Notes: generated by a model from the letters alone, not told the origin. Shown: positions 43,267 through 53,057, counted from the stretch's first letter. The stretch: DNA of 64,000 nucleotides from Paracoccus chinensis (GCF_900102885.1 NZ_FNGE01000006.1:62001-126000), one strand, 5' to 3'. Translations and numbers: made by a program.

Positions 43267-46218
43267 ATGAGCGCCGATCAGACCCCCGACTACCGCGACA
43301 CCGTCTTCCTGCCCGAGACCGACTTTCCCATGCGCGCGGGACTTCCGCAGCGCGAGCCCGAGTGGCTGGCCCGCTGGGAACGCCTTGGCGTCTATGACCG
43401 CCTGCGCAGCGAAGGACAGGGCCGCAAGCCCTTTGTGCTGCACGACGGACCTCCCTACGCCAACGGGCACCTGCATATCGGGCACGCGCTGAACAAGGTG
43501 CTCAAGGACTTCATCGTCCGCAGCCAGCAGATGATGGGGCGCGACTCGCGCTATGTCCCCGGCTGGGACTGCCATGGCCTGCCGATCGAATGGAAGATCG
43601 AGGAGGAATACCGCAAGCAGGGCCGCGACAAGGACGCGGTGGACATCGTCGAGTTTCGCCAGGAATGCCGCCGCTTTGCCGAAGGCTGGGTGGATATCCA
43701 GCGCGAGGAGTTCAAGCGCCTCGGCATCACCGGCAAGTGGGACGACCCCTACCTGACCATGGACTACCACGCCGAGGCGGTCATCGCGGGCGAGTTCATG
43801 AAGCTCTTGATGAACGGCTCGCTCTACCAAGGGTCCAAGCCCGTGATGTGGTCGCCGGTGGAACAGACCGCGCTGGCCGAGGCCGAGGTCGAATATCACG
43901 ACCACACCAGCCATCAGGTCTGGGTGGCCTTCCCCGTCGCCTCGCAGCGTGACTTCGCGGCACTGGACGGCTGCATGAGGACGGACCTGCTGGGCGCCTC
44001 GGTGGTGATCTGGACGACGACGCCCTGGACCATCCCGCAGAACCGCGCCGTCGCCTTCGGGCCCGACATCGCCTACGGGCTGTATCAGGTCACGGGCGAC
44101 AAGGCGGGCACCTACCTGCTGGCCGACAGGCTCGCGCCCGAGGTCTTTGCGGCGGCAAAGCTGGAGGCCGACGCCTGGCAGCGCCTGCGCGACGTTTCGT
44201 CCGAGGAACTGGCGTCGCTGGTGCTCGCCCACCCCTATCGCGGGATCGAGGGCGGCGCGGGCGAGTGGGACTATGACGTCCCCCTGCTGCCGGGCGATCA
44301 CGTGACCGAGGACGCGGGCACCGGCTTCGTCCACACCGCGCCCAGCCATGGCGAGGACGACTATCAGATGGGCCTGAAATATGGCCTGCCCATGACCTAC
44401 AACGTCCTGCCCGACGGCAGCTATCGCGCCGACCTACCGGTCTTTGGCGGTCAGGCGATCCTGACGCCGGACGGCAAGGAAGGCCCCGCCAACGTCGGCA
44501 ACATCAAGGCGCTGGCCGGACAGGGCGCACTGCTGGCCAAGGGCAAGCTGAAGCACTCCTATCCGCATTCGTGGCGGTCCAAGGCCCCGCTGATCTACCG
44601 CAACACGCCGCAGTGGTTCGCGGCGATCGACAAGCCGCTGGCCGATGGCATGGGCGAGCATGGCGACACGATCCGCGCCCGCGCGCTGACCTCGATCGAC
44701 CAGCTGGTGCAGTGGACGCCCCAGACCGGGCGCAACCGCATCTTCTCGATGGTCGAGAACCGCCCGGACTGGGTGCTGTCGCGCCAGCGCGCCTGGGGCG
44801 TGCCGCTGACCTGCTTTACCAAGCGGGGCGCCAACCCGGACGATGCGGACTTCCTGCTACGGAACGAGACAGTCAATGCCCGCATCCTCGAATCTTTCGA
44901 GAAGGATGGCGCAGATGCCTGGTATCGTTCCGGTTTCAAGGAGCAGGTGCTGTCGGGCATTGTGAACCCGGACGACTATGATCAGGTAACAGACGTGCTG
45001 GACGTGTGGTTCGACTCGGGCTCGACCCACGCCTTCGTGCTGCGTGACCGCGCGGACGGCGTGCCCGACGGCATCGCTGATCTGTATCTGGAAGGCACAG
45101 ACCAGCATCGCGGCTGGTTCCAGTCCTCGCTGCTGCAGGCCTGTGCCACGAAGGGGCGCGCGCCCTATCGCGGGGTTCTGACCCACGGCTTCACGCTCGA
45201 CGAGAAGGGCATGAAGATGTCCAAGTCGCTGGGCAACACCGTCGCCCCGCAGGAGGTGATCGAGCAATACGGCGCCGACATCCTGCGCCTGTGGGTGGCG
45301 CAGTCAGACTATACCGCCGACCTGCGGATCGGGAAGGAAATCCTGAAGGGGACCGCCGACGCCTATCGCCGGCTGCGCAACACCATGCGCTTCATGCTGG
45401 GCGCACTGGCGGGCTTTTCGGAAGCCGAGCGGGTAGAGGCGGCCCAGATGCCCGAACTGGAACGCTGGGTCCTGCACCGTCTGGCCGAACTCGATGTCCG
45501 CGTGCGCGAGGGCTACACGGCCTATGACTTTCAGGGCGTGTTCCAGGCGCTGTTCAACTTCGCCACGGTGGACCTGTCGGCCTTCTGGTTCGACATCCGC
45601 AAGGACGCGCTTTACTGCGACGCGCCCGACAGCCCGCGCCGGCGCGCGGTCCGCACGGTCATGGACGCGCTGTTCCACCGCCTGACGCTGTGGCTGGCCC
45701 CCATGCTGTCCTTCACGACCGAGGACATCTGGCTCTCGCGCTTCCCGTCCGAAGGTGACAGCGTCCACCTGCACGACTTCCCCGAGACGCCCGCCGCCTG
45801 GCGCGACGAGGCGCTGGCTGCCAAATGGGAGGCCATCCGCCGCGCCCGCCGCGTTGTGACGGCTGCGCTGGAAGTGAAGCGCGCCGACAAGACCATCGGC
45901 GCGAGCCTCGAGGCCGCGCCCGTGGTCCATGTCGAGGATGCCGCGCTGCTCAAGTCCCTGCGCTCCGTCGATTTTATGGATGTCTGCATCACCAGCGCGA
46001 TCGTCCTGACCGCAGACCCAGCCCCGGCCGAGGCCTTCCGCCTGCCCGAGGTTCCCGGCATCGGCGTGGTCTTCGAGGAAGCCGAAGGCGAGAAATGCCA
46101 GCGCTGTTGGAAGATCCTGCCCGACGTCGGCCACCACGACCACGCCGCCACCTGCGCGCGCTGCGATGAGGTGCTGGATGGCGTGGAGGATAAGGTCGAG
46201 GTTCCGGCCGCAGGCTAG
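43267..46218 (+). CDS. ileS: isoleucyl-tRNA synthetase
   Basis: IleS charges tRNA-Ile in the cytoplasm. The 983-residue protein has the HIGH motif in YANGHLHIGHALNK and KMSKSLGN for the second signature. It has the large CP1 editing insert (WTTTPWTIPQNRAVAFGPDI) and a C-terminal zinc ribbon (CQRCWKILPDVGHHDHAATCARC). The start at 43267 gives MSADQTPDYRDTVFLPETDFPMRAGL, as in relatives; an earlier frame start is unconserved. The 220 bases upstream show no leader or T-box. The CAU tRNA at 6060, if Ile2, would be one of its substrates. Confidence 0.96.
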   Translation: MSADQTPDYRDTVFLPETDFPMRAGLPQREPEWLARWERLGVYDRLRSEGQGRKPFVLHDGPPYANGHLHIGHALNKVLKDFIVRSQQMMGRDSRYVPGWDCHGLPIEWKIEEEYRKQGRDKDAVDIVEFRQECRRFAEGWVDIQREEFKRLGITGKWDDPYLTMDYHAEAVIAGEFMKLLMNGSLYQGSKPVMWSPVEQTALAEAEVEYHDHTSHQVWVAFPVASQRDFAALDGCMRTDLLGASVVIWTTTPWTIPQNRAVAFGPDIAYGLYQVTGDKAGTYLLADRLAPEVFAAAKLEADAWQRLRDVSSEELASLVLAHPYRGIEGGAGEWDYDVPLLPGDHVTEDAGTGFVHTAPSHGEDDYQMGLKYGLPMTYNVLPDGSYRADLPVFGGQAILTPDGKEGPANVGNIKALAGQGALLAKGKLKHSYPHSWRSKAPLIYRNTPQWFAAIDKPLADGMGEHGDTIRARALTSIDQLVQWTPQTGRNRIFSMVENRPDWVLSRQRAWGVPLTCFTKRGANPDDADFLLRNETVNARILESFEKDGADAWYRSGFKEQVLSGIVNPDDYDQVTDVLDVWFDSGSTHAFVLRDRADGVPDGIADLYLEGTDQHRGWFQSSLLQACATKGRAPYRGVLTHGFTLDEKGMKMSKSLGNTVAPQEVIEQYGADILRLWVAQSDYTADLRIGKEILKGTADAYRRLRNTMRFMLGALAGFSEAERVEAAQMPELERWVLHRLAELDVRVREGYTAYDFQGVFQALFNFATVDLSAFWFDIRKDALYCDAPDSPRRRAVRTVMDALFHRLTLWLAPMLSFTTEDIWLSRFPSEGDSVHLHDFPETPAAWRDEALAAKWEAIRRARRVVTAALEVKRADKTIGASLEAAPVVHVEDAALLKSLRSVDFMDVCITSAIVLTADPAPAEAFRLPEVPGIGVVFEEAEGEKCQRCWKILPDVGHHDHAATCARCDEVLDGVEDKVEVPAAG

Positions 46219-46224
46219 GCCGGT

Positions 46225-46464
46225 TCAGAACGGCGTATCGGCGCCCCGCTTTTCGCAGCGGCGCCGATACTCTGCCTGCCAATGGGCATAGCGCCCCATC
46301 ACAGCCTGCTGGCTCATCAGCATGGCGATGAAGGCCCGCTTGTGCCGGGCCTTCTTCAGCTTCCTGAACAGCGATTTCTGGTCGCGCGTCATCGAGCAGC
46401 CGATGCAGTGCCCCTCGCGCTGGAACTTGCAGACACCGATGCAGGGCGACGGAACCTTGCCCAT
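46225..46464 (-). CDS. DUF1289 domain protein
   Basis: The 79-residue protein begins MGKVPSPCIGVCKFQREGHCIGCSMTRDQ. Its four Cys residues (C-x3-C, later C-x2-C) are the DUF1289 pattern, suggesting a metal or iron-sulfur site. A Lys/Arg-rich helix follows (LFRKLKKARHKRAFIAML). The start at 46464 fits the family. It is convergent with ileS and lies ten bases after folE2, likely in its transcript. Its function is unknown. Confidence 0.85.
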   Translation of the reverse strand: MGKVPSPCIGVCKFQREGHCIGCSMTRDQKSLFRKLKKARHKRAFIAMLMSQQAVMGRYAHWQAEYRRRCEKRGADTPF

Positions 46465-46474
46465 CGGGGCCGCC

Positions 46475-47437
46475 TCAGGCCCGCAGCCCCGCAAAGGTCA
46501 TGGGGTCGAGGCTGACCTGCGCAAAGGTGGGGCCTTCGGTCAACAGGCTGACGGCGTCATGGGAATGCAGCGATTCCTGATGGCTCGCGATCACGCGGAA
46601 GTCGCCGACGCGGGGTTCAAGCTCAAGCTCATGGGCGAAGGCGCGGACAGCATCCTCGACGAAGATCGGGTTCGCGGCGTTCAGTTCGGCAAAGGCCTGC
46701 TCATCCTCGCGCTTGACCATCACCTGCGTCTCGGTTGCAACGGCGCGGCGGCAGAGCGCCACCATGTCCTCGAACCACAGCTTCTCCTCGCCCTCCATCA
46801 CCGCCGAGATGCGGGCGATGGAACGTTGCGAATGCGGCGTCGCCAGCTGGCTGCGTGATTCGCGGGCGTGTTCCGACAGTTCCAGCGAGCAGGGGCAGGT
46901 CGAGGAATAGACATAGTCGAAATGCATGACCTTCAGGCGCTGTCCGCCCTGATCAATCAGCTCCATCGCGATGTCGTAATACTGCCAGCCGCTGAGGCCC
47001 GAGCGCAGCGACTCGACCCGCATGGGATAGGACAGCCGCATCTGCAGCCGGGCGTCGAAGGACTCGAGGTGGTCCTTGTAGTCGCTGACCGCGGCTGCCA
47101 GCACGCCCAGCGAGAACTGCTTCTCGGCATGGGCGTAGAAGGACCGCATGATGCGGCTCATGTTGATGCCCTTGCGGTCGGCGTCGAGGCTCACGCTGCC
47201 GGTCACGCTGGTTTCCAGCACGATCTCGCCCCCATCCTTGCGGCGATAGCGGATCGGCAGGCGGAAGTTGGAAATGCCGACGTGCTGGATGACCTTGCGG
47301 GCACCCACGATCAGGCTGGCGGGGCCGTTCTGCAGGTCGGGCAGGCTTGCGCGGTACTGTTCGTCCACCTTGAAGTCGGTCGGATACGTCCGGCTGAGGG
47401 CGGGATAAACGGGAACGAACGGCTTGTTGCGGGTCAT
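46475..47437 (-). CDS. folE2: GTP cyclohydrolase FolE2 (type IB)
   Basis: FolE2 makes dihydroneopterin triphosphate from GTP, the first folate step, with flexible metal use in place of zinc-bound FolE. The 320-residue protein has the diagnostic HFDYVYSSTCPCSLELSEH (catalytic Cys), the QFSLGVLAAAVSDYKDHLESFDARLQMRLSYPM stretch and a C-terminal IASHQESLHSHDAVSLLTEG. Expected length. In many bacteria folE2 is zinc-limitation induced; no clear Zur box was recognised upstream. Confidence 0.88.
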   Translation of the reverse strand: MTRNKPFVPVYPALSRTYPTDFKVDEQYRASLPDLQNGPASLIVGARKVIQHVGISNFRLPIRYRRKDGGEIVLETSVTGSVSLDADRKGINMSRIMRSFYAHAEKQFSLGVLAAAVSDYKDHLESFDARLQMRLSYPMRVESLRSGLSGWQYYDIAMELIDQGGQRLKVMHFDYVYSSTCPCSLELSEHARESRSQLATPHSQRSIARISAVMEGEEKLWFEDMVALCRRAVATETQVMVKREDEQAFAELNAANPIFVEDAVRAFAHELELEPRVGDFRVIASHQESLHSHDAVSLLTEGPTFAQVSLDPMTFAGLRA

Positions 47438-47498
47438 GGGCGCGTCCAGGGCAAGGGTTGGCCCGAATATGGGGAACCGGCCCCGAAAGGCCAGAGGC

Positions 47499-48665
47499 TC
47501 AGGCCAAGACCCCCAGAAGATCGGCGATCAGGTCGTCCTCGTGCTCAAGCCCCACGGACAGGCGGATCAGGCCCGGCCCGATGCCCAGCGTGGCGCGGTC
47601 GGATTCGCTCAGCCGCTGGTGAGTGGTCGTCGCCGGATGGGTGGCGATGGACTTGGCATCGCCCAGGTTGTTCGAGATCGACACCAGTTCCAGCCGGTTC
47701 AGCATGGCGAAGGCGGCGTCCTGCGAGCCGAGGTCAAAGGCCACCATCGTGCCGCCCGACCCCATCTGCCGCATCGCCAGATCGTGCTGCGGATGCGAGG
47801 GTAGGCCCGGATAGATCACCGGCAGCCCTGCGCCTTCCAGCGCCCGCGCCACCGACAGCGCGCTGTCGGCCATGGCCCGCACGCGCAGGTCCATGGTGGT
47901 CAGGCCGTTCAGCATGATCCAGGCGTTGAAGGGGCTGATCGCCCCGCCCGTGTGCTTGAGGTAAGGCTCGGCCACGTTCCGCACGAAGTCGCGGGTGCCG
48001 CAGATGACGCCACCAAGCGCACGGCCGCCGCCATCGACATGCTTGGTCGTGGAATAGACGACGACATCCGCGCCCTGCTCGACCGCGCGGGAAAAGACCG
48101 GGGTCGCAAAGACGTTGTCCGCCACGACCAGCGCGCCCGCCGCATGGGCGATCCCGGCGATGCCCGCGATGTCCATGACCTCGAGCGTCGGGTTCGAGAC
48201 CGTCTCGAAGAAGCATGCCTTGGTGCCGGGCGTCACGGCCGCGCGCCACTGGTCCAGGTTGGTGCCATCCACAAGCACCACGTCCACGCCGAACTTCTTC
48301 AGGAACTCCAGCACGTAAAGACAGGAACCGAACAACTGGCGCGAAGCGACGACGCGGTCGCCCGGCGCGACCATGCTGGTCAGCGCGCCATTGACGGCGG
48401 CCATGCCGGATGCGGTGGCGAATGCGTCCTCGGTCCCTTCCAGCGAGGCCATGCGGTCCTCGAACATCCGGCTGGTGGGGTTGCCGTAGCGGGCATAGAT
48501 GAACTCGTCCGAGCCCACCTTCTGGAACCGCGCCTCGGCCTGCTCGGCGGTGTCATAGGCGAAGCCCTGCGTCAGGAACAGGGCCTCGGCCATCTCGCCA
48601 TACTGGCTGCGGCGGATGCCGTGATGGACGGAACGGGTGCGGGGGTGAAGCTTGCGATCGGCCAT
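47499..48665 (-). CDS. metZ: O-succinylhomoserine sulfhydrylase
   Basis: MetZ makes homocysteine from O-succinylhomoserine and sulfide, the direct sulfhydrylation route to methionine. The 388-residue PLP enzyme has RYGNPTSRMFEDRMASLEGTEDAFATASGMAA. The PLP-binding Lys lies in VYSTTKHVDGGGRALGG (near residue 206), and the terminal part is SVGLEHEDDLIADLLGVL. It is a Cys/Met metabolism family member; the MetZ call over MetB rests on overall pattern. The start at 48665 gives MADRKLHPRTRSVHHG. Confidence 0.9.
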   Translation of the reverse strand: MADRKLHPRTRSVHHGIRRSQYGEMAEALFLTQGFAYDTAEQAEARFQKVGSDEFIYARYGNPTSRMFEDRMASLEGTEDAFATASGMAAVNGALTSMVAPGDRVVASRQLFGSCLYVLEFLKKFGVDVVLVDGTNLDQWRAAVTPGTKACFFETVSNPTLEVMDIAGIAGIAHAAGALVVADNVFATPVFSRAVEQGADVVVYSTTKHVDGGGRALGGVICGTRDFVRNVAEPYLKHTGGAISPFNAWIMLNGLTTMDLRVRAMADSALSVARALEGAGLPVIYPGLPSHPQHDLAMRQMGSGGTMVAFDLGSQDAAFAMLNRLELVSISNNLGDAKSIATHPATTTHQRLSESDRATLGIGPGLIRLSVGLEHEDDLIADLLGVLA

Positions 48666-48753
48666 GCGGGGCCGATACTCCCATGGCCGAAAAAGCGCAA
48701 TCATCCCCTTGACGGCCCGGGCGCCCGCCCTAGGTTGAATGCCTGACCGGGCC

Positions 48754-48810
48754 CCTCTGGCGATCTCTGCAGATCGTGATGTCGGTCGCATCACGCAACA
48801 TATGCAGAGG
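48754..48810 (+). promoter_or_regulatory. structured leader of terC with sequestered Shine-Dalgarno
   Basis: Three stems form a junction. The outer stem CCTCTG (48754-48759) pairs with CAGAGG (48805-48810), which contains the terC ribosome-binding site. Hairpin 1, CGATCT-CTGC-AGATCG, is at 48761-48776. Hairpin 2, TGATG with CATCA around a seven-base loop, is at 48777-48793. TerC-family genes elsewhere are often controlled by the Mn2+-sensing yybP-ykoY riboswitch, but I do not see its conserved loops here. Confidence 0.55.
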
Positions 48811-48815
48811 ACGAC

Positions 48816-49847
48816 ATGGAGCTGACCTCCCTTTTTCTTGGCAAACCTGTCTGGCTGTGGGCCATCTTCCTGGCCCTCGTGCTGATCCTTCTGGTGCTGG
48901 ATCTCGGCGTCCTGAACCGGGGCCAGCGCGAGATCGGCGTGCGCAAGTCCCTGCTTCTTTCCGCCTTCTACATCGGCATCGGCCTGGCTTTCGGCGGCTT
49001 CGTCTGGGCCCAACTGGGCGAGCAGGCGGCTTTAGAATACTGGACCGGCTTCGTGGTGGAAAAATCGCTGGCGATGGACAACGTCTTCGTGATCGCCACG
49101 ATCTTCGGCTTCTTCGCCGTCCCCCGCCACCTGCAGCACCGGGTGCTGTTCTGGGGCATCCTCGGTGTGATCGTGCTGCGGGCCATCATGATCGGCTTCG
49201 GCGCGGCGCTTGTGCAGCGCTATGAATGGGTGCTGCTGGTCTTCGCCATCTTCCTGATCTTCACCGGCATCAAGATGCTGTGGTCGGGGCACGAGGACGA
49301 AGGCGACCTGTCGCAGAACCGCGCCCTGCGCTGGATGCAGCGCAACCTGCGCGTGACCGATGGCTTTGTCGGCAACCGCTTCTTCGTCCGCCAGCCCAGC
49401 CCGTCGGGCAAGCTGCAGCTGTTCGTCACGCCCCTGTTCCTGGCGCTGATCGTGATCGAGTTCGCTGACCTCGTCTTCGCCGTCGACTCGGTGCCCGCGA
49501 TCTTTGCGATCACGACCGACCCCTACCTGGTCTACACCTCGAACATCTTCGCGATCCTCGGCCTGCGGGCGCTGTATTTCGCCTTGGCCGCGATCCTGCA
49601 CCGTTTCGCCTATCTCAAGCCCGCGCTGGCCGCGCTGCTGATCTTCATCGGCGGCAAGGTGATCGTGGCCGAGATCCTGGGGATCGAAAAGGTGCCGCCG
49701 ATGATCTCGCTGGGCGTGACCTTCGCCATCCTGGCCGCGGGCGTGATCGTGTCGCTGGTCAAGACCGCGCCGGGGCATGACGCCGCGCTGAGGAAGGACG
49801 AGGCCGCCGAGCGTCTGGCCGAGAAGGCCGTCGGACAGTCGCGCTGA
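48816..49847 (+). CDS. TerC/Alx family integral membrane protein
   Basis: The 343-residue protein has about eight membrane helices and the family core: WTGFVVEKSLAMDNVFVIATIFGFFAVP (Glu/Asp-containing helix), then FLALIVIEFADLVFAVDSVPAIFAITTDPYLVYTSNIFAILGLRALYF. The acidic residues inside helices are the predicted metal site. Relatives export Mn2+ (Alx) and help metalate exported proteins. It is a single gene with a structured leader and its own terminator, pointing to independent control, perhaps by manganese or pH. Confidence 0.92.
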   Translation: MELTSLFLGKPVWLWAIFLALVLILLVLDLGVLNRGQREIGVRKSLLLSAFYIGIGLAFGGFVWAQLGEQAALEYWTGFVVEKSLAMDNVFVIATIFGFFAVPRHLQHRVLFWGILGVIVLRAIMIGFGAALVQRYEWVLLVFAIFLIFTGIKMLWSGHEDEGDLSQNRALRWMQRNLRVTDGFVGNRFFVRQPSPSGKLQLFVTPLFLALIVIEFADLVFAVDSVPAIFAITTDPYLVYTSNIFAILGLRALYFALAAILHRFAYLKPALAALLIFIGGKVIVAEILGIEKVPPMISLGVTFAILAAGVIVSLVKTAPGHDAALRKDEAAERLAEKAVGQSR

Positions 49848-49876
49848 TCGAATCGCCGCCAACGTGAACGGAATGG

Positions 49877-49910
49877 GAACGCGGGCTTTGCAGAAAGGCC
49901 CGCGTTCTCT
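49877..49910 (+). terminator. terminator hairpin after terC
   Basis: GAACGCGGGC (49877-49886) pairs with GCCCGCGTTC (49898-49907) around an 11-base loop, a perfect 10-bp stem. It is followed only by TCT, so the U-run is poor. It ends 13 bases before the uvrD start. Confidence 0.6.
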
Positions 49911-49922
49911 ATGTTGCAGCCC

Positions 49923-52319
49923 ATGAGCCAGTTTGACGATCACGACGCCTTCGAGGCCGCCGCCCGCCCCTCCCTTTCCCAGCGGGCGATGACGGGCCGA
50001 GCCGCGCCTTACCTGGACGGGCTGAACCCGGCGCAGCGGCTGGCGGTGGAAACGCTGGACGGCCCCGTGCTGCTGCTGGCGGGCGCGGGCACCGGCAAGA
50101 CGCGCGCGCTGACCACGCGAATCGCGCACCTGCTGATGCAGGGCCGCGCCACGCCCGGTCGCATCTTGGCCGTGACCTTCACCAACAAGGCCGCGCGCGA
50201 GATGAAGGAACGGGTCGCCCGCTTGATGGGCGAGACGGTCGAGGGGATGCCTTGGCTCGGCACCTTCCACTCGATCAGCGTCAAGATTCTGCGCCGGCAT
50301 GCGGAGATGGTGGGCGACGGGCAGGTCCATCTGAAATCCAGCTTTACGATTCTCGATACCGACGACCAGATCCGGCTGCTCAAGCAGCTGATCGCGGCCG
50401 AGAACATCGACGACAAGCGCTGGCCCGCGCGGATGCTGGCCGGGCTGATCGACGACTGGAAGAACCGCGCCCTGACGCCCTCGCGCGTGCCGGAAGGCGA
50501 ATCGCACGCCTATGACGGCAAGGGCGCGAAGCTTTACGCCCAGTATCAGCGGCGCCTGCTGGAGCTGAACGCCGTCGATTTCGGCGATCTGCTGCTGCAT
50601 TGCGTGATGATCTTCCAGGCGCACCCGGACGTGCTGGCGCAGTGGCAGGACCGCTTCCGCTATATCCTCGTGGACGAATACCAAGACACCAACGTCGCGC
50701 AGTACCTGTGGCTGCGGCTGCTGGCGCAGGCCCATCGCAACATCTGCTGCGTGGGTGACGACGACCAGTCGATCTACGGCTGGCGCGGGGCCGAGGTCGG
50801 CAACATCCTGCGGTTCGAGGCGGATTTCCCCGGCGCTCAGGTCATCCGGCTGGAACAGAACTACCGCTCCACCCCGCATATCCTCGCCGCGGCATCCGGC
50901 CTAATCGCCGCGAACAAGGGGCGGCTGGGCAAGACGCTCTGGACCGAACATACCGAGGGCGAGAAGGTCCGCCTGATCGGCCATTGGGACAGCGAGGCCG
51001 AGGCTCGCTGGATCGGCGAGGAGATCGAGGCCTTCCATGGCGGCCACCGCCATTCGGTCGGCCGGCGCAGCCTGAACGACATTGCCATCCTCGTGCGCGC
51101 CTCGCACCAGATGCGGGCCTTCGAGGACCGCTTCATGACCATCGGCCTGCCCTATCGCGTGATCGGCGGTCCCCGCTTCTATGAACGGCAGGAAATCCGC
51201 GACGCGATGGCCTATTTCCGGCTGGCCGTCAGCCCCACGGACGACCTCGCCTTCGAGCGGATCGTGAACACCCCGAAGCGCGGCCTCGGCGACAAGGCGA
51301 TTCAGACCATCCAGCGCGAGGCGCGGGCCGAGGGCCTGTCGCTGCTGGAAGGCGCCGCCGCCGTGGTCGCCTCGGGCGCGCTGACCGGCAAGGGCGCGGC
51401 CAACCTGCGGCAGTTCACGCAGTTCATGGGCCGCTGGCACGCCGACGCGCTGGATTCCACCGTGAACCACGTCGAGCTGGCCGAGCGCATCCTGGACGAA
51501 TCCGGCTATACGGCGATGTGGCAGAACGACCGCTCGCCCGACGCGCCTGGACGGCTCGACAACCTCAAGGAACTTGTCAAGGCGCTGGAAGAGTTCGACA
51601 ATCTTCAGGGATTCCTCGAGCATGTCGCGCTGGTGATGGACGCCTCGGAAAGCGAGCAGGCCGAGGAGGTCTCGATCATGACCCTCCACGCGGCCAAGGG
51701 CCTCGAATACCCCATCGTCTTTCTGCCGGGGTGGGAGGACGGGTTGTTCCCCAGCCAGCGCAGCATGGACGAGTCGGGCCTGAAGGGCCTGGAGGAGGAA
51801 CGGCGGCTGGCTTACGTCGGCCTGACCCGCGCCGAGAAGCTGGCGACCATCACCTTCGCCGGCAACCGCCGGATGTACGGGCAATGGCAGTCATCCCTGC
51901 CCTCGCGCTTCATCGACGAACTGCCCGAGGAGCATGTCGAGGTGCTGACACCCCCCGGCCTTTACGGCGGCGGCTTCGGCGCTGCGGCGCAGGTCATGGG
52001 CCAGCCCTTCGCACAATCGGCGATGCACGACCGCGCTAGCCGCGCCGATGTCTACAACTCGCCCGGCTGGAAGCGGATGCAGGAACGCGCGGCGGTGCGC
52101 CCCGCCCCCTCGCACCGCCCGCCGATCGTGATCGACGCTGAGCCTGCCGCGCGCTTCGCCGTGGGCGACCGGGTGTTTCACCAGAAGTTCGGCACCGGCA
52201 GCGTCATGGGCATCGCCGAGGATACCTTGACGGTCGAGTTCCCGGCGGGCTTCAAGACCATCAAGGCGGCTTACGTCCAGCCCGCCTCGGACGCGGCGTC
52301 GGACGACGCGCCCTTCTGA
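49923..52319 (+). CDS. uvrD: ATP-dependent DNA helicase UvrD/PcrA
   Basis: This SF1A 3'-5' helicase acts in excision and mismatch repair and in clearing proteins from DNA. The 798-residue protein has Walker A AGAGTGKTRAL, motif II VDEYQDTN, motif III GDDDQSIYGWRGA, motif V MTLHAAKGLEYP and motif VI YVGLTRAEK. A C-terminal Tudor-like segment (FAVGDRVFHQKFGTGSVMGIAEDTLTVEF) matches the RNA polymerase-binding end of PcrA/UvrD. The ATG at 49923 is preferred; another four codons upstream lies closer to the hairpin. Confidence 0.95.
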   Translation: MSQFDDHDAFEAAARPSLSQRAMTGRAAPYLDGLNPAQRLAVETLDGPVLLLAGAGTGKTRALTTRIAHLLMQGRATPGRILAVTFTNKAAREMKERVARLMGETVEGMPWLGTFHSISVKILRRHAEMVGDGQVHLKSSFTILDTDDQIRLLKQLIAAENIDDKRWPARMLAGLIDDWKNRALTPSRVPEGESHAYDGKGAKLYAQYQRRLLELNAVDFGDLLLHCVMIFQAHPDVLAQWQDRFRYILVDEYQDTNVAQYLWLRLLAQAHRNICCVGDDDQSIYGWRGAEVGNILRFEADFPGAQVIRLEQNYRSTPHILAAASGLIAANKGRLGKTLWTEHTEGEKVRLIGHWDSEAEARWIGEEIEAFHGGHRHSVGRRSLNDIAILVRASHQMRAFEDRFMTIGLPYRVIGGPRFYERQEIRDAMAYFRLAVSPTDDLAFERIVNTPKRGLGDKAIQTIQREARAEGLSLLEGAAAVVASGALTGKGAANLRQFTQFMGRWHADALDSTVNHVELAERILDESGYTAMWQNDRSPDAPGRLDNLKELVKALEEFDNLQGFLEHVALVMDASESEQAEEVSIMTLHAAKGLEYPIVFLPGWEDGLFPSQRSMDESGLKGLEEERRLAYVGLTRAEKLATITFAGNRRMYGQWQSSLPSRFIDELPEEHVEVLTPPGLYGGGFGAAAQVMGQPFAQSAMHDRASRADVYNSPGWKRMQERAAVRPAPSHRPPIVIDAEPAARFAVGDRVFHQKFGTGSVMGIAEDTLTVEFPAGFKTIKAAYVQPASDAASDDAPF

Positions 52320-52340
52320 GACAGAACGAAAAGGCAGCCC

Positions 52341-52943
52341 ATGTCACCAAAGCTCAAGGCCGCGCTCGACTACGGGCCGCTGATCGTGTTTCTGGCGGTG
52401 TTCCTGCTCTACCGCGACCAGGACGTCATGCTGTGGGGCCAGACCTACCCCGGCCTGATCCTGGCCACGCTGGTCTTCGTGCCGCTGACGGTGCTGGCCA
52501 ATGCCGTGCTGTGGAAGATGACGGGCGAGCTGTCGGTCATGCAGCTGGTCACGCTGGTCGTGGTCGTGGTCTTCGGCGGGCTGACCGTCTGGCTGAACGA
52601 CCCGCGCTTCATCAAGATGAAGCCGACACTGATCTATCTGACCTTTGCCGCGCTGCTGGCCATCGGCGCGGCGCTGGGCCGCAACTGGCTGGGTCGTGCG
52701 CTGGGCGAGGCGATTCCGCTGTCACCCGAGGGCTGGCGCATCCTGACCCGCCGCATCATCTGGTTCTGCCTGGGCCTCGCTGCGCTGAACGAGGTGATCT
52801 GGCGCACCCAGTCCGACACCACCTGGGTGGTCTTCAAGACCGTCGGGCTGATCGTTCTGACGATGCTGTTCTTTGTCGGGAACGCCCCGCTCTTCGGCCG
52901 CCACGCCCTGCAGCCGCAGGACAACGGCGATTCGCCGCGCTGA
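52341..52943 (+). CDS. yciB: YciB/septation protein A family inner membrane protein
   Basis: The 200-residue protein has about five to six membrane helices. The family pattern is KAALDYGPLIVFLAVFLLY near the start, then WLNDPRFIKMKPTLIYLTFAALLAIG and WRILTRRIIWFCLGLAALNEVIWR. YciB members affect envelope integrity and septation, and Rhodobacteraceae annotations often call it an intracellular septation protein. It follows uvrD by 21 bases and may share its transcript. Confidence 0.92.
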   Translation: MSPKLKAALDYGPLIVFLAVFLLYRDQDVMLWGQTYPGLILATLVFVPLTVLANAVLWKMTGELSVMQLVTLVVVVVFGGLTVWLNDPRFIKMKPTLIYLTFAALLAIGAALGRNWLGRALGEAIPLSPEGWRILTRRIIWFCLGLAALNEVIWRTQSDTTWVVFKTVGLIVLTMLFFVGNAPLFGRHALQPQDNGDSPR

Positions 52944-53057
52944 GGGCCCCAGGCTCTCAGCTGTGAGCCTGCGGCTCACCGGACATTGTCATCTGCCCGA
53001 CAGGCCCGGACCACCCTGCATGACACGGCGCCATCCGGTGCCCAGCTGGGCCAACGA

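Noticed and set aside
48754..48815. Classical yybP-ykoY manganese riboswitch
   Set aside because: The leader is only about 60 bases in its structured part and the conserved loop sequences of that class are not visible.
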